A stretch of DNA of 64,000 nt from Allobosea sp. UNC402CLCol. Lineage in GTDB: Bacteria; Pseudomonadota; Alphaproteobacteria; Rhizobiales; Beijerinckiaceae. Shown piece after piece: positions 25,530 through 34,268 of this stretch. The DNA is taken from positions 744,001 to 808,000 of the forward strand of contig NZ_JQJJ01000009.1 in assembly GCF_000745475.1 (NCBI RefSeq), given 5' to 3'. The number at the start of each line of letters is the position of its first letter. Position 1 is the stretch's first letter. The notes under the pieces are model-generated. The model did no database searches, was not told the origin of the DNA, and saw only the letters and a list, made by a program, of their open reading frames with translations. A program made the position numbers and the translations under genes.

Positions 25530-26207
25530 CTACGCCGGGCGCGTCGCGAGCCAGATCACATGGCGCGCGCCGCGCCCGGTGCGGCTCGCCCGCACCGTGA
25601 CCTCCTCCGTCGCGAAGCCGGCCGCGCGCAGCCGGCGGGTGAAGCCGTGGTCCGGTCCCGACGACCAGACCGCGAGCACGCCGCCCGGCCGTAAGGACGC
25701 CTTGGCGATGCCGAGCCCGGTCGCGCCGTAGAGGCGGTCATTGGCGGCGACGGTCAGCCCCTCCGGCCCGTTGTCGACATCGAGCAGGATGCCGTCGTAG
25801 CGCGCTGTCCCCGCCGCGATCACCGCCATGACGTCGTCGACCGTCAGCGTGACGCGCGGATCGTCGAGGCAGCCCGCGAAGACCGGCGCCATCGGCCCCT
25901 TCGCCCAGGCGGCGACGGCCGGGATCAGCTCGGCCACCTCGACCGACGCCTCGCCCGGCAATGCGGCGAGCGCCGCCCGCAGGGTGAAGCCCATGCCGAG
26001 CCCGCCGATGAGCAGGGACGGGCGGGGCCGCGGCGCGAGACGCTCGCAGACGAGCCGCGCCAGCGCCTCCTCCGAGCCGCTGAGGCGGCTGTTCATCAGC
26101 TCGTTGCTGCCGAGCATGATCGAGAACTCGCTGCCGCGCTGCTTTAGCCGCAAGGTGCCGCTGCCGTCGGGAAGAGCGGCGGTGTCGAGCACGGTCCAGG
26201 GCAGCAT
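25530..26207 (-). CDS. Spermidine synthase-like SAM/dcSAM-fold protein
   Basis: A 225-residue Rossmann-fold protein: LLIGGLGMGFTLRAAL is the SpeE-type nucleotide loop, VEVAELIPAV the acidic strand-2 end, and DGILLDVDNGPEGL the catalytic-region Asp (canonical spermidine synthases have D-x-T-D there). At 225 residues it lacks part of the usual roughly 290-residue enzyme, so aminopropyl transfer is uncertain and a methyltransferase-like role is possible. It is convergent with the secreted protein gene, six bases between stops. Confidence 0.75.
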   Translation of the reverse strand: MLPWTVLDTAALPDGSGTLRLKQRGSEFSIMLGSNELMNSRLSGSEEALARLVCERLAPRPRPSLLIGGLGMGFTLRAALAALPGEASVEVAELIPAVAAWAKGPMAPVFAGCLDDPRVTLTVDDVMAVIAAGTARYDGILLDVDNGPEGLTVAANDRLYGATGLGIAKASLRPGGVLAVWSSGPDHGFTRRLRAAGFATEEVTVRASRTGRGARHVIWLATRPA

Positions 26208-26408
26208 GAGGCTCTCGCGGTCGGGTTGGCGATGGAGCCTTATAGCCCGGACGGGGCGGCTGGCGAGGCATCGGGGGCGGTCATCGGGCGATATGCGCCT
26301 CCGTCATGGCTCTCGACCGTCTCGGCAGTTGCTGTAGCGCACAAGACATGGCTATCTGATGCTGCAGCGCAGCATGCGCCTGCGCTCCCTTTGCCGAAAG
26401 CCTTCGCT

Positions 26409-27623
26409 ATGTCTCTCGCCGCGAATGATCGCAGCCTGAATGTCTCTGCGCCCGTCACGGCCGCCACTCCGGCCGGGCTGGTGCTGTTCGCGCTCGCCAT
26501 GGGCGGTTTCGCCATCGGCACGACCGAATTCGCCTCGATGAGCCTGCTGCCCTATTTCGCGGCCGGGCTGGGCATCGACGAGCCGACCGCGGGGCATGTC
26601 ATCAGCATCTATGCGCTGGGCGTGGTCGTCGGCGCGCCCCTGATCGCGGTTCTGGCGGCGCGGATCCCGCGGCGTACGCTGCTGATCGCGCTGATGGGCC
26701 TCTTCGCTCTCGGCAATCTCCTGAGCGCGCTCGCGCCGAGCTACCATTGGATGCTGTTCTTCCGGTTCCTCAGCGGCCTGCCGCACGGCGCCTATTTCGG
26801 CGTGGCGGCGCTGGTCGCGGCCTCGCTCTCGGCGCCCAATCGCCGGGCGCAATCCGTAGCGCGGGTCATGCTGGGGCTCACCATCGCGACGATTCTCGGC
26901 GTGCCGGTCGCGAGCTGGATGGGGCAGGCGCTGGGCTGGCGGACCGGCTTTGGCATCGTCGCGGTGCTGGCGCTGCTGACCGTGCTCCTGGTCGCCCTCT
27001 ATGCGCCGCGCGACAGCGTGCAGCCGGGCGCAAGCCCCTTGCGAGAGCTCGGCGCGCTGAAGCGCCGGCAGGTCTGGCTGACGCTCGGCATCGGCGCCAT
27101 CGGCTTCGGCGGCCTCTTCGCGGTCTACACCTATGTCGCCTCGACCCTGATGGCGGTGACGCAGGTCTCGCCCGTCGTCGTTCCCGTGGTGTTGTCGGTC
27201 TTCGGCGTCGGCCTCACCGTCGGCACGCTTTTCGCCGGCTGGGCCGCCGACCGGGCGTTGATGCCCTCGATCGGCGGGCTCCTGCTCTGGAGCGCGGTCT
27301 GGCTCGCCGCCTTCCCCTTCGCCGCCGGCAACATCTGGGCCGTCTCGCTGGTCGTCTTCATGATCGGCAGCGGCGGCGGCCTCGGCGCGATGCTGCAGAC
27401 GCGATTGATGGATGTGGCCGAGGACGCGCAGACGCTGGCCGCCGCCCTCAACCACAGTGCCTTCAACACTGCCAATGCGCTCGGGCCCTGGCTCGGCGGC
27501 ATGGCGATTGCCGCAGGCTATGGCTGGACCTCGACCGGCTGGGTCGGCGCCGCGCTCGCGCTCGGGGGCATCGCGATCTGGGGCGTTTCGCTGCTCGACG
27601 ACCGCCTGTCGCGTCGGCGCTGA
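26409..27623 (+). CDS. MFS transporter, DHA1 (AraJ/Bcr-like) efflux family
   Basis: A 404-residue protein with twelve predicted helices. Family motifs: GGFAIGTTEFASMSLLP in helix 1, the LAARIPRRTLL loop (a variant of G-x-L-a-D-r-x-G-r), RFLSGLPHGAYFGVAAL in helix 4 (motif C-like) and SAFNTANALGPWLGG in helix 11. These fit arabinose-efflux-like DHA1 proteins that export sugars or drugs. The ATG at 26409 is chosen; an in-frame upstream extension lacks membrane or family features. It is divergent from the spermidine-synthase-like gene. Confidence 0.87.
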   Translation: MSLAANDRSLNVSAPVTAATPAGLVLFALAMGGFAIGTTEFASMSLLPYFAAGLGIDEPTAGHVISIYALGVVVGAPLIAVLAARIPRRTLLIALMGLFALGNLLSALAPSYHWMLFFRFLSGLPHGAYFGVAALVAASLSAPNRRAQSVARVMLGLTIATILGVPVASWMGQALGWRTGFGIVAVLALLTVLLVALYAPRDSVQPGASPLRELGALKRRQVWLTLGIGAIGFGGLFAVYTYVASTLMAVTQVSPVVVPVVLSVFGVGLTVGTLFAGWAADRALMPSIGGLLLWSAVWLAAFPFAAGNIWAVSLVVFMIGSGGGLGAMLQTRLMDVAEDAQTLAAALNHSAFNTANALGPWLGGMAIAAGYGWTSTGWVGAALALGGIAIWGVSLLDDRLSRRR

Positions 27624-27826
27624 GGTCGACTTTCGCAGCAGGAGTGCCTGTCTCGCGCCTTTTGCCCAATCGGATCAGCGGTTTACCCTGCGATAAATTT
27701 CGGCGGGGCCGCCTGGAAAAGCTGCGTCTGCCCACTTGCGGCTGCGGTGAGACTTCGCCCAATCTGTAGGCACAAGGTGCGGCCGGGAAGAGGGAACACC
27801 CGGCCGTTCAACCTGCGGGAGGCACC

Positions 27827-28600
27827 ATGAAGAGTTTCGTTCGTTTCATCGCCGCGGCAGCGCTCACCGTCGTGGGCGCCACCGGCGTCCTGGCGCAGGC
27901 CAAGGAGTGGAAGGAGATCCGCATCGGTACGGAGGGCGCCTACCCGCCCTACAACAACCTGAATGCGAAGAAGGAGCTCGAGGGCTTCGAGATCGACTAC
28001 GGCAATCTGCTCTGCGAGAAGATGAAGGTGAAATGCACCTGGGTGGTGCAGGACTGGGACGGCATCATCCCGGCACTGCAGGCCAATAAGTACGACGTCA
28101 TCTTCGCCGGCATGAACGCGACCGACGAGCGCAAGAAGCAGGTCGATTTCACGGCGGTCTACAGCAAGACGCCGATCTGGATGATCGGCCCGAAGACCAT
28201 CAAGTCGGACGATGTCTCGCCGGCCGCCCTCAAGGGCAAGTCGGTCGGCGCGCAGGGCTCGACCATCCATGCCAACTTCCTCGAGAAGTTCTACAAGGAT
28301 TCCGACATCCGCCTCTATCCGACGCAGGAAGAGGCCAATCTCGACTTGCTCAACGGCCGCCTCGACTACATCGTCGCCGATGCGCTGGCGCTCGCCGATT
28401 TCCTCAAGGGCAAGGGCAAGGATTGCTGCCGCAAGATCGCCGAGGTGAAGCGCGACGACGCCATCCATGGCCCCGGTGTCGCGGGTGCGGTGCGCAAATC
28501 CGACGTGGCCCTGAAGGAGATGATCAGCAAGGCGATTGCCGAGACCATGGCCGACGGCTCGCACAAGAAGCTTGAGGACAAGTGGTTCAAATACGAGTGA
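27827..28600 (+). CDS. Basic amino-acid-type ABC transporter, periplasmic binding protein
   Basis: A 257-residue family 3 binding protein with signal peptide (1-23, ending LAQ). The mature segments IRIGTEGAYPPYNNLNAKK, GFEIDYGNLLCEKM, WDGIIPALQANKYDVIFAGM and TDERKKQVDFT are those of the lysine/arginine/ornithine/histidine/octopine group. A disulfide between the two cysteines near residues 64 and 71 is also typical. GGGAGG precedes the ATG. Two permease genes follow. A polar amine substrate is likely; the exact one is not readable. Confidence 0.9.
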   Translation: MKSFVRFIAAAALTVVGATGVLAQAKEWKEIRIGTEGAYPPYNNLNAKKELEGFEIDYGNLLCEKMKVKCTWVVQDWDGIIPALQANKYDVIFAGMNATDERKKQVDFTAVYSKTPIWMIGPKTIKSDDVSPAALKGKSVGAQGSTIHANFLEKFYKDSDIRLYPTQEEANLDLLNGRLDYIVADALALADFLKGKGKDCCRKIAEVKRDDAIHGPGVAGAVRKSDVALKEMISKAIAETMADGSHKKLEDKWFKYE

Positions 28601-28674
28601 GCCGATCCTCGTGAATCGTTTCCGCCGGCCCGGTCGGGCCGGCGGGCTTACTGTTCTCCAGCCCCGGCATCCAC

Positions 28675-29403
28675 ATGCTCGATAAACTCGCCCTGCTCGG
28701 CTTCGGCGATGGCGGCTGGGGGCTGGCGCTTCTGCAGGGCGCCGGCATCACCATCTCGATCGCGCTCGCGACGCTGCCTTTCGGCCTTGCCCTGGGCCTC
28801 CTCGTCGCTCTCGGCAAGCGCTCCGACAACGCCGTGCTGCGTGGCATGGCCACGCTCTACACGACGATCTTCCGGGGCGTGCCCGAGCTGTTGACGCTCT
28901 ACATCATCTATTTCGGCGTGCAGCTCCTGCTCCAGCACCTCTGGCAGTATCTGGGCCTGCCGGGTTCGTTCAGCATGCCGCCCTTCGTCGCCGGCATGGT
29001 CGCGCTGGGCGTCGTGCTCTCGGCCTTCTCCAGCGAGGTCTGGGTCGGCGCCCTGAACTCGATCCAGAGGGGCCAGCGCGAAGCCGCCGCGGCGCTCGGC
29101 CTCAGCAAGGCGCAGGCCTTCCGCCTCGTGGTGCTGCCGCAGCTCATCCGAGTCGCGCTGCCGGGGCTCGGCAACAACTGGATGGTGCTGCTCAAGGAAA
29201 CCTCGCTCGTCTCGGTCATCACCCTGCCGGACATCATGTTCATCACCACCCGCGCCAATGTCGTGACCAAGGAGCCGTTCCTGTTCTTCGGCGCGGCGAT
29301 CCTGATCTATCTCTTCTTCTCGCTGATCTCGGCCAGGGTGGTCGACCGGATGGAGCGGCGCGCCAATCGCGGCTTCGCCTCCTTCGGGGGCGCGACGCGA
29401 TGA
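28675..29403 (+). CDS. Amino-acid ABC transporter permease, HisQ-like
   Basis: A 242-residue permease with five helices, RGVPELLTLYIIYFG in the first loop and the EAA motif SEVWVGALNSIQRGQREAAA. It starts 74 bases after the binding protein and overlaps the next permease by four bases (ATGA). It would pair with that protein as a HisQ/HisM-type heterodimer. Confidence 0.9.
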   Translation: MLDKLALLGFGDGGWGLALLQGAGITISIALATLPFGLALGLLVALGKRSDNAVLRGMATLYTTIFRGVPELLTLYIIYFGVQLLLQHLWQYLGLPGSFSMPPFVAGMVALGVVLSAFSSEVWVGALNSIQRGQREAAAALGLSKAQAFRLVVLPQLIRVALPGLGNNWMVLLKETSLVSVITLPDIMFITTRANVVTKEPFLFFGAAILIYLFFSLISARVVDRMERRANRGFASFGGATR

Positions 29404-30116
29404 ACTGGTGCGAATATCCCGGCTGGCTCGTCGGCAGCGAGGTTTTGCAGAACTACGGCTGTCGCATGGCGTCCGGGCTCTGGATCACGGTCGAGCTGGT
29501 GGTGATCTCCGTGCTGATCGGTTTCGTGATGGCGCTGGGCCTCGCCATCGCCCGACTCTATGGGCCGCGCTGGGCGCAGGCGGCAGTCAACGGCTACACC
29601 ACCTTTTTCCGCGGCACGCCGCTGCTCTGCCAGCTCTTCCTGGTCTATTACGGCCTCGGCCAGTTCCGCCTCTTCTGGCAGGACACCGGGCTGTGGTGGT
29701 TCTTCCGCGATCCATTCTATTGCGCGGCCCTGACCTTCACGGTGAACACGGCCGCCTATCAGGCGGAGATCCTGCGCGGCGCCATCCAGTCGATTCCGCG
29801 CGGTCAGTTCGAGGGCGCCGCCTCGCTCGGCCTGCATCGCTGGGCGACCTTGCGCCTCGTCATCCTGCCGCAGGCGATGATCCTGGCTCTGCGCCCGCTC
29901 GGCAACGAATTGATCGTGATGATCAAGTCCAGCGCCGTCGCCTCGCTGGTCACGCTGTTCGACCTGATGGGCGCGACGCGGCTCGCCTTCGCGCGCTCCT
30001 TCGACCTCTCGATCTATCTCTATGCGGCGCTGATCTATCTGACGCTGGTCGAGATCATCCGGCGCGTCTGGGATCGGATCGAGCTCAGGCTCAGCCGGCA
30101 TCTGGCGCTGCGCTGA
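29400..30116 (+). CDS. Amino-acid ABC transporter permease, HisM-like
   Basis: A 238-residue permease, partner of the preceding one: FFRGTPLLCQLFLVYYGLGQ, the EAA loop AEILRGAIQSIPRGQFEGAA, and KSSAVASLVTLFDLMG near the end. The operon ends here without an ATP-binding subunit, since the next gene is a convergent methionine aminopeptidase. The ATPase must come from elsewhere, possibly shared with another amino-acid system. Confidence 0.9.
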   Translation: MNWCEYPGWLVGSEVLQNYGCRMASGLWITVELVVISVLIGFVMALGLAIARLYGPRWAQAAVNGYTTFFRGTPLLCQLFLVYYGLGQFRLFWQDTGLWWFFRDPFYCAALTFTVNTAAYQAEILRGAIQSIPRGQFEGAASLGLHRWATLRLVILPQAMILALRPLGNELIVMIKSSAVASLVTLFDLMGATRLAFARSFDLSIYLYAALIYLTLVEIIRRVWDRIELRLSRHLALR

Positions 30117-30132
30117 GAACTTTTAGCCGTCC

Positions 30133-30885
30133 TCAGCCCGGCAGCGTCAGGACGACGGCGCCGCGCGGGGTCGCGACGACGGTGTGCTCGTATTGGACGG
30201 TAGGCGCGCAGGGCTCGCTGTAGAGCGTCCAGCGATCGCCGTCGCCCTGTTCCGCCCAGTCGGCGCCCAGCGACAGGAATGGCTCGACGGTGAAGACGAG
30301 TCCGTTCGTCATGGTCCGGCGCTCGCGCCGGTCGGGCCAGGTCGCGATCTCCGTCGGCTCCTCGTGAAGGGAGCGGCCGCAGCCATGGCTCGCCAGGTTG
30401 CGCACCAGCGTATAGCCGTTCTTCTCGGCGAAGCGCCCCACCGCCTGGCCGATGCCGGCGAGCGGCTTGCCCGCACCGACCTGCCCGATGCCCGCCCAGA
30501 GCGCGCGCCGGCCGTCGCGGCACAGGCGCTCCAGCTTGGGCCTGACCGGCGGCACGGCGAAGGACGCGCCGGTATCGGCGAAGAAGCCGTCCTTTTCCGC
30601 CGAGACGTCGATATTGACGAGATCGCCGGCCAGGATGCGCCGCTCGCCGGGAATGCCGTGGGCGATCTCCTCGTTGACGCTGATGCAGGTGGCGCCGGGG
30701 AAGCCATAGGCGAATTCCGGAGCGGGCCGGGCGCCTTGCCGTTCGAGGACATCGCGGCCGATCGCGTCGAGTTCCGCGGTGGTCATGCCGGGCTCCAGCG
30801 CCTTGCCCATGGCGGCGAGAGCGCGCGCCACGATCGCGCCGATCTCCTTGAGCGCCTGCAGTTCGTCGTCGTTCGAAATGGTCAT
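30133..30885 (-). CDS. map: Methionine aminopeptidase, type I
   Basis: A 250-residue cytosolic dinuclear metallopeptidase removing N-terminal methionine. Ligands and catalytic residues are all visible: H76 (EEIAHGIPG), D93 (NIDVS), D104 (FFADTG), H167 (ASHGCGRSLHEEP), E201 (FTVEPF) and E233 (YEHTVV). The ATG at 30885 is the only one giving a normal N-terminus; the frame stays open far upstream but reads antisense to the next gene. It stands away from ribosomal genes, so it may be a second map copy. Confidence 0.92.
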   Translation of the reverse strand: MTISNDDELQALKEIGAIVARALAAMGKALEPGMTTAELDAIGRDVLERQGARPAPEFAYGFPGATCISVNEEIAHGIPGERRILAGDLVNIDVSAEKDGFFADTGASFAVPPVRPKLERLCRDGRRALWAGIGQVGAGKPLAGIGQAVGRFAEKNGYTLVRNLASHGCGRSLHEEPTEIATWPDRRERRTMTNGLVFTVEPFLSLGADWAEQGDGDRWTLYSEPCAPTVQYEHTVVATPRGAVVLTLPG

Positions 30886-31023
30886 GGAGCTTGAGCTAAG
30901 CTGCCGCCCGCCCGGCCGCAACGGGAAAAGCCGCATGGGCGGCTGGCGCGCATCCGCCTTCCCGCCTCGGCAACCGCGCGCTAAAGCGTGACGATCTTCG
31001 GAAAAGGACAACGGGAGCAGCTC

Positions 31024-31890
31024 ATGGCCAAAGTCGCGTTCATCGGTCTCGGCGTGATGGGATACCCCATGGCGGGCCATCTCAAGGCCAAGGGCCATGA
31101 GGTCACCGTCTACAACCGCAACCCGACGAAGGCGCAAGCGTGGGTCGCCCAGCATGGCGGTGTTTCGGCCGCGACCCCCGCCGATGCGGCAAAGGGCCAG
31201 GAGTTCGTCTTCTGCTGCGTCGGCAACGACGATGATTTGCGCTCGGTGACGACGGCTGAGAACGGCGCCTTCTCCGGCATGGAGAAGGGGGCGGTCTTCG
31301 TCGATCACACCACCGCCTCGGCCAATGTCGCGCGCGAGCTCGACGAGGCCGCGAAGCAGGGCGGCTTCGCCTTCATCGACGCCCCGGTCTCCGGCGGCCA
31401 GGCCGGTGCCGAGAACGGCGTGCTGACGGTGATGTGCGGCGGCGAGCCCGAGGCTTACGCCCGCGCCGAGCCGGTCATCGCGAGCTTCGCCCGCATGTGC
31501 CGGCTGATGGGCCCCGCCGGTTCTGGTCAGCTCACCAAGATGGTCAACCAGATCTGCATCGCCGGCCTCGTCCAGGCGCTGTCGGAAGGCGTCCACTTCG
31601 CCAAGCGCGCGGGCCTGGATGTCGAGACGATGCTGGAGGTGATCTCCAAGGGCGCCGCCGGCTCCTGGCAGATGGAGAACCGCGGCAAGACCATGAACCA
31701 GAACAAGTTCGACTTCGGCTTCGCCGTCGACTGGATGCGCAAGGATCTCGGCATCGTGCTCGACGAGGCCCGCCGCAACGGCGCGCAGCTTCCGGTCACG
31801 GCGCTGGTCGACCAGTTCTATGCCGAAGTGCAGAAGCTCGGCGGCCGGCGCTGGGACACCTCCAGCCTGATCGCGCGGCTGGAGGGCTGA
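31024..31890 (+). CDS. 3-hydroxyisobutyrate dehydrogenase family NAD(P)-dependent oxidoreductase
   Basis: A 288-residue beta-hydroxyacid dehydrogenase: dinucleotide loop IGLGVMGYPMAGHL, substrate motif DAPVSGGQAGAENG, and the catalytic lysine in SGQLTKMVNQ (about K171). The rest is the helical C-terminal domain. Candidates are 3-hydroxyisobutyrate, tartronate semialdehyde or a related acid; sequence alone does not decide. GGGAGCAG precedes the ATG. It is convergent with an EamA exporter across two inverted repeats. Confidence 0.87.
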   Translation: MAKVAFIGLGVMGYPMAGHLKAKGHEVTVYNRNPTKAQAWVAQHGGVSAATPADAAKGQEFVFCCVGNDDDLRSVTTAENGAFSGMEKGAVFVDHTTASANVARELDEAAKQGGFAFIDAPVSGGQAGAENGVLTVMCGGEPEAYARAEPVIASFARMCRLMGPAGSGQLTKMVNQICIAGLVQALSEGVHFAKRAGLDVETMLEVISKGAAGSWQMENRGKTMNQNKFDFGFAVDWMRKDLGIVLDEARRNGAQLPVTALVDQFYAEVQKLGGRRWDTSSLIARLEG

Positions 31891-31925
31891 GCGGAAAGCC
31901 GTGGCGGCTGCCCTCAGAGCCGGAT

Positions 31926-31964
31926 GATTTCAGACGGAAACACAGAGTGATTCCATCTGAAATC
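31926..31964. repeat. Inverted repeat after the dehydrogenase gene
   Basis: GATTTCAGACGGAA (31926-31939) pairs with TTCCATCTGAAATC (31951-31964) with one mismatch and an 11-base loop. No T-run follows immediately, so it may be part of the neighbouring repeat element rather than a plain terminator. Confidence 0.65.
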
Positions 31965-31987
31965 TGAATCCGTTTCTTATCAAAGAG

Positions 31988-32042
31988 TTAGAGCAGGATT
32001 AATGCGAAAAGCCGGTTCCCACTTTTTCGCATCCTGCTCTAA
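31988..32042. repeat. Palindromic intergenic repeat, GAGCAGGAT type
   Basis: Outer arms TTAGAGCAGGAT (31988-31999) and ATCCTGCTCTAA (32031-32042) are perfect complements, and inner arms ATGCGAAAA / TTTTTCGCAT continue the hairpin around CCGGTTCCCAC. Hairpins of this form are widespread between genes in Hyphomicrobiales. The outer right arm holds the stop codon of the EamA gene (CTA at 32039-32041). Confidence 0.85.
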
Positions 32043-32932
32043 GGGCCCGTCTTCATGTCCGCCGAGGTCGCGACTGCCTGTTTGCGATCGATCTTGAGAT
32101 TGGAATCCGGCTTCACCCGCTGCCGATGCATCGTGTAGAGGCCGCTGGCCACGATCAGGACCATGCCGAGGACGGCAATCAGGTCCGGCACATCGCCCCA
32201 GACGAGATATCCGCTGAGGACCGCCAGAACGACCGCTGCATAGCGATACTGCGAGATCACGCCGACATCGGCGCGGCGGAAGGCCGAGATGATGCAGAAG
32301 GTGCCCAGCGTCACCAGCAGCGCGGCCAGCAGCAGATAGACGAGCTCGATGCGCCAGAGCGGTTGCCAGATCTCCGTCAGCCCGTAGCCCGCGGCGACAA
32401 GGCCGACGAGGATCGTCGTGGTCAGCGACACCACGGTCGAGGGCACTTCCGCGCCGATCGTGCGGGTGGTGAGGTCACGGCAAGCCGTCAGCAGGACGCT
32501 GATCAGGGCGACGATGGTCGCGGCGCTGAAGGTATCGGTCCCCGGCCGCACGACGATGAGAACGCCGACGAAGCCGACGAGCAGCGCCAGCGTGCGCCGC
32601 CAGCCGACGGCCTCGATCCGCAGTGCCACGGCCAGTGCCACGATGATCAGCGGAGTCGCCATGTTGATCGTCGTGATGGTCGCGAGGGGGAGGAGCCCGA
32701 GCGACCAGCTGAAGGTCAGGGCGCCACCGGCCTCCAGCAGGCCGCGCAGCACCACATGCGGCTTGAGCGCCATCGTCAGGCGGTCGCCTTCCCCGGCGGC
32801 GAAGACCAGCGCGATGCCGATCAACAGCGCGAAGGCGGCTCGCAAGGCCAGCGCCTGTCCCGGCGGATAGACCTCGCGCGCGAGCTTCATGAACGTGTCG
32901 TTACAGACGAAGAGCGTCACCGCCGCGAGCAT
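32039..32932 (-). CDS. EamA/DMT superfamily exporter
   Basis: A 297-residue protein with ten predicted helices in two EamA halves, including WSLGLLPLATITTINMATPLI (helix 3-4 region) and FRRADVGVISQYRYAAVVLA with YLVWGD in the second half. DMT proteins export amino acids, metabolites or drugs. The ATG at 32932 begins the first helix; a TTG at 32971 would add 13 residues and is a possible start. The stop lies in the intergenic repeat. It may be coupled to the SolA-like gene just upstream. Confidence 0.83.
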   Translation of the reverse strand: MLAAVTLFVCNDTFMKLAREVYPPGQALALRAAFALLIGIALVFAAGEGDRLTMALKPHVVLRGLLEAGGALTFSWSLGLLPLATITTINMATPLIIVALAVALRIEAVGWRRTLALLVGFVGVLIVVRPGTDTFSAATIVALISVLLTACRDLTTRTIGAEVPSTVVSLTTTILVGLVAAGYGLTEIWQPLWRIELVYLLLAALLVTLGTFCIISAFRRADVGVISQYRYAAVVLAVLSGYLVWGDVPDLIAVLGMVLIVASGLYTMHRQRVKPDSNLKIDRKQAVATSADMKTGP

Positions 32933-32994
32933 GAAGGCGATGCCCCGGCGGTTGTCGGCTGCGCTGGCCAAGGCGTTGTCCTGTCGGGATGTGC

Positions 32995-34134
32995 TTACGC
33001 GTCGAAGCGGGAAAGCGAGAAGGGGGCGAGGTCGAAGGGCGAATGGCCGCTCGTCGACAGATCGGCGAGGATCTCGCCGATGGCGCTGGCGAATTTGAAG
33101 CCGTGGCCGGAGCAGGCCGAGGCGAAGACGGCCTGCGGCACGCCCGGCACCGTGTCGATGATGAAGTCCTCGTCCGGCGAGACGGTGTAGACGCAGCCCT
33201 TCAGGGTCAGCGGCTCGCCGGCGGCGTCGGGGATATAGCGTGCGAGGCATTCGCGGATGAGCCTGACCTGCGTCTCGCTCGGTGTCCGGTCCTGATCGCG
33301 GGGGTCCATCGGCTCGCGGCCGAAATGCGGCCCGCCGAGCTTGAAGCCGGGATGCTCGTAGAGCGGGAAGCCGTAGAAGCTGCCCTCCTCGACATGCAGG
33401 ATGAAGACCGGGAAGGCGCCTTCCCGGAACAGCTCCGGCCGGCGCGTGCTGAACCAGCCGATCGCCTGCTTCACCGTGGCGACGTTCCGGGTCAGCGCCG
33501 GTACCGCATCCGCGATCCAGCCGCCCGAGGTGATGACGAGCCGCCCGGCGCTGTAGGTGCCGCGCTCCGTGCGCACCACCACGCCGCCCTGCGCCGTCGG
33601 CGTCCAGTCGATGAGCGGCTCGTTGGTGCGGATCTCGGCGCCACGCGCCTGCGCCAGCCCGACATGGGCGTAGATCGCCTTTTCGGAGGCGACGAAGCCG
33701 CCATCCGGCTGCCACAGGCCGAGATGGCCGGCCGGCAGCTGGAAGCCGGGGAAGCGGCGCATCGCCTCGGCGGCGTCGATCACCTCATGGCTGAGGCCGT
33801 GGTCGAGGCAGGATTGCAGCGAGGATTCGACCGGTCCGCCGCCTTCGGGCGCCAGATCGAGCGAGCCGGTGACGTGCAGCAGCTTCAGCCCCGCCATCTC
33901 CCCCGTCTCGCGCCAGAGCTCATGCGCCCGGCGCACGATCGGCACATAATGCGAGCCCTCGAAATAGGCGAGGCGGATGATCCGGCTCAGCCCGTGCGAG
34001 GAGCCCATGGCATGGCCGAGGTCGAAGCGTTCGAGCCCGAGCACCTTGAGGCCGCGGCGGGCGAGATGCCAGCAGGCGGCCGACCCCATGGCGCCGACGC
34101 CGGCGACAATGACGTCATAGCTTTGCTGGCTCAT
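32995..34134 (-). CDS. solA: N-methyl-L-tryptophan oxidase / monomeric sarcosine oxidase-like flavoenzyme
   Basis: A 379-residue FAD amine oxidase. FAD-binding GVGAMGSAACWHLARRG is at the N-terminus, SSHGLSRIIRLAYFEGSHYVP is the SoxA/SolA signature, and SACSGHGFKFASAIGEILADL carries the cysteine that attaches FAD covalently in this family. It oxidises an N-methyl amino acid to the free amino acid plus formaldehyde and peroxide. The ATG at 34134 gives the usual start before the flavin strand. Substrate (N-methyltryptophan versus sarcosine) is unproven. The EamA exporter lies downstream on the same strand. Confidence 0.83.
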   Translation of the reverse strand: MSQQSYDVIVAGVGAMGSAACWHLARRGLKVLGLERFDLGHAMGSSHGLSRIIRLAYFEGSHYVPIVRRAHELWRETGEMAGLKLLHVTGSLDLAPEGGGPVESSLQSCLDHGLSHEVIDAAEAMRRFPGFQLPAGHLGLWQPDGGFVASEKAIYAHVGLAQARGAEIRTNEPLIDWTPTAQGGVVVRTERGTYSAGRLVITSGGWIADAVPALTRNVATVKQAIGWFSTRRPELFREGAFPVFILHVEEGSFYGFPLYEHPGFKLGGPHFGREPMDPRDQDRTPSETQVRLIRECLARYIPDAAGEPLTLKGCVYTVSPDEDFIIDTVPGVPQAVFASACSGHGFKFASAIGEILADLSTSGHSPFDLAPFSLSRFDA

Positions 34135-34268
34135 GGGCTCTGGCTCGACCGGAAGGTGGAAAGCCAAGCCATACAGGGGCTTGCCGACCCGGTCCATGGC
34201 GCGGCCGGCAGAGCCGCTCCGCTATTTCGAGAAGCCTTTGTTAACGGACGCCCGCAATAAGCTTGCCC

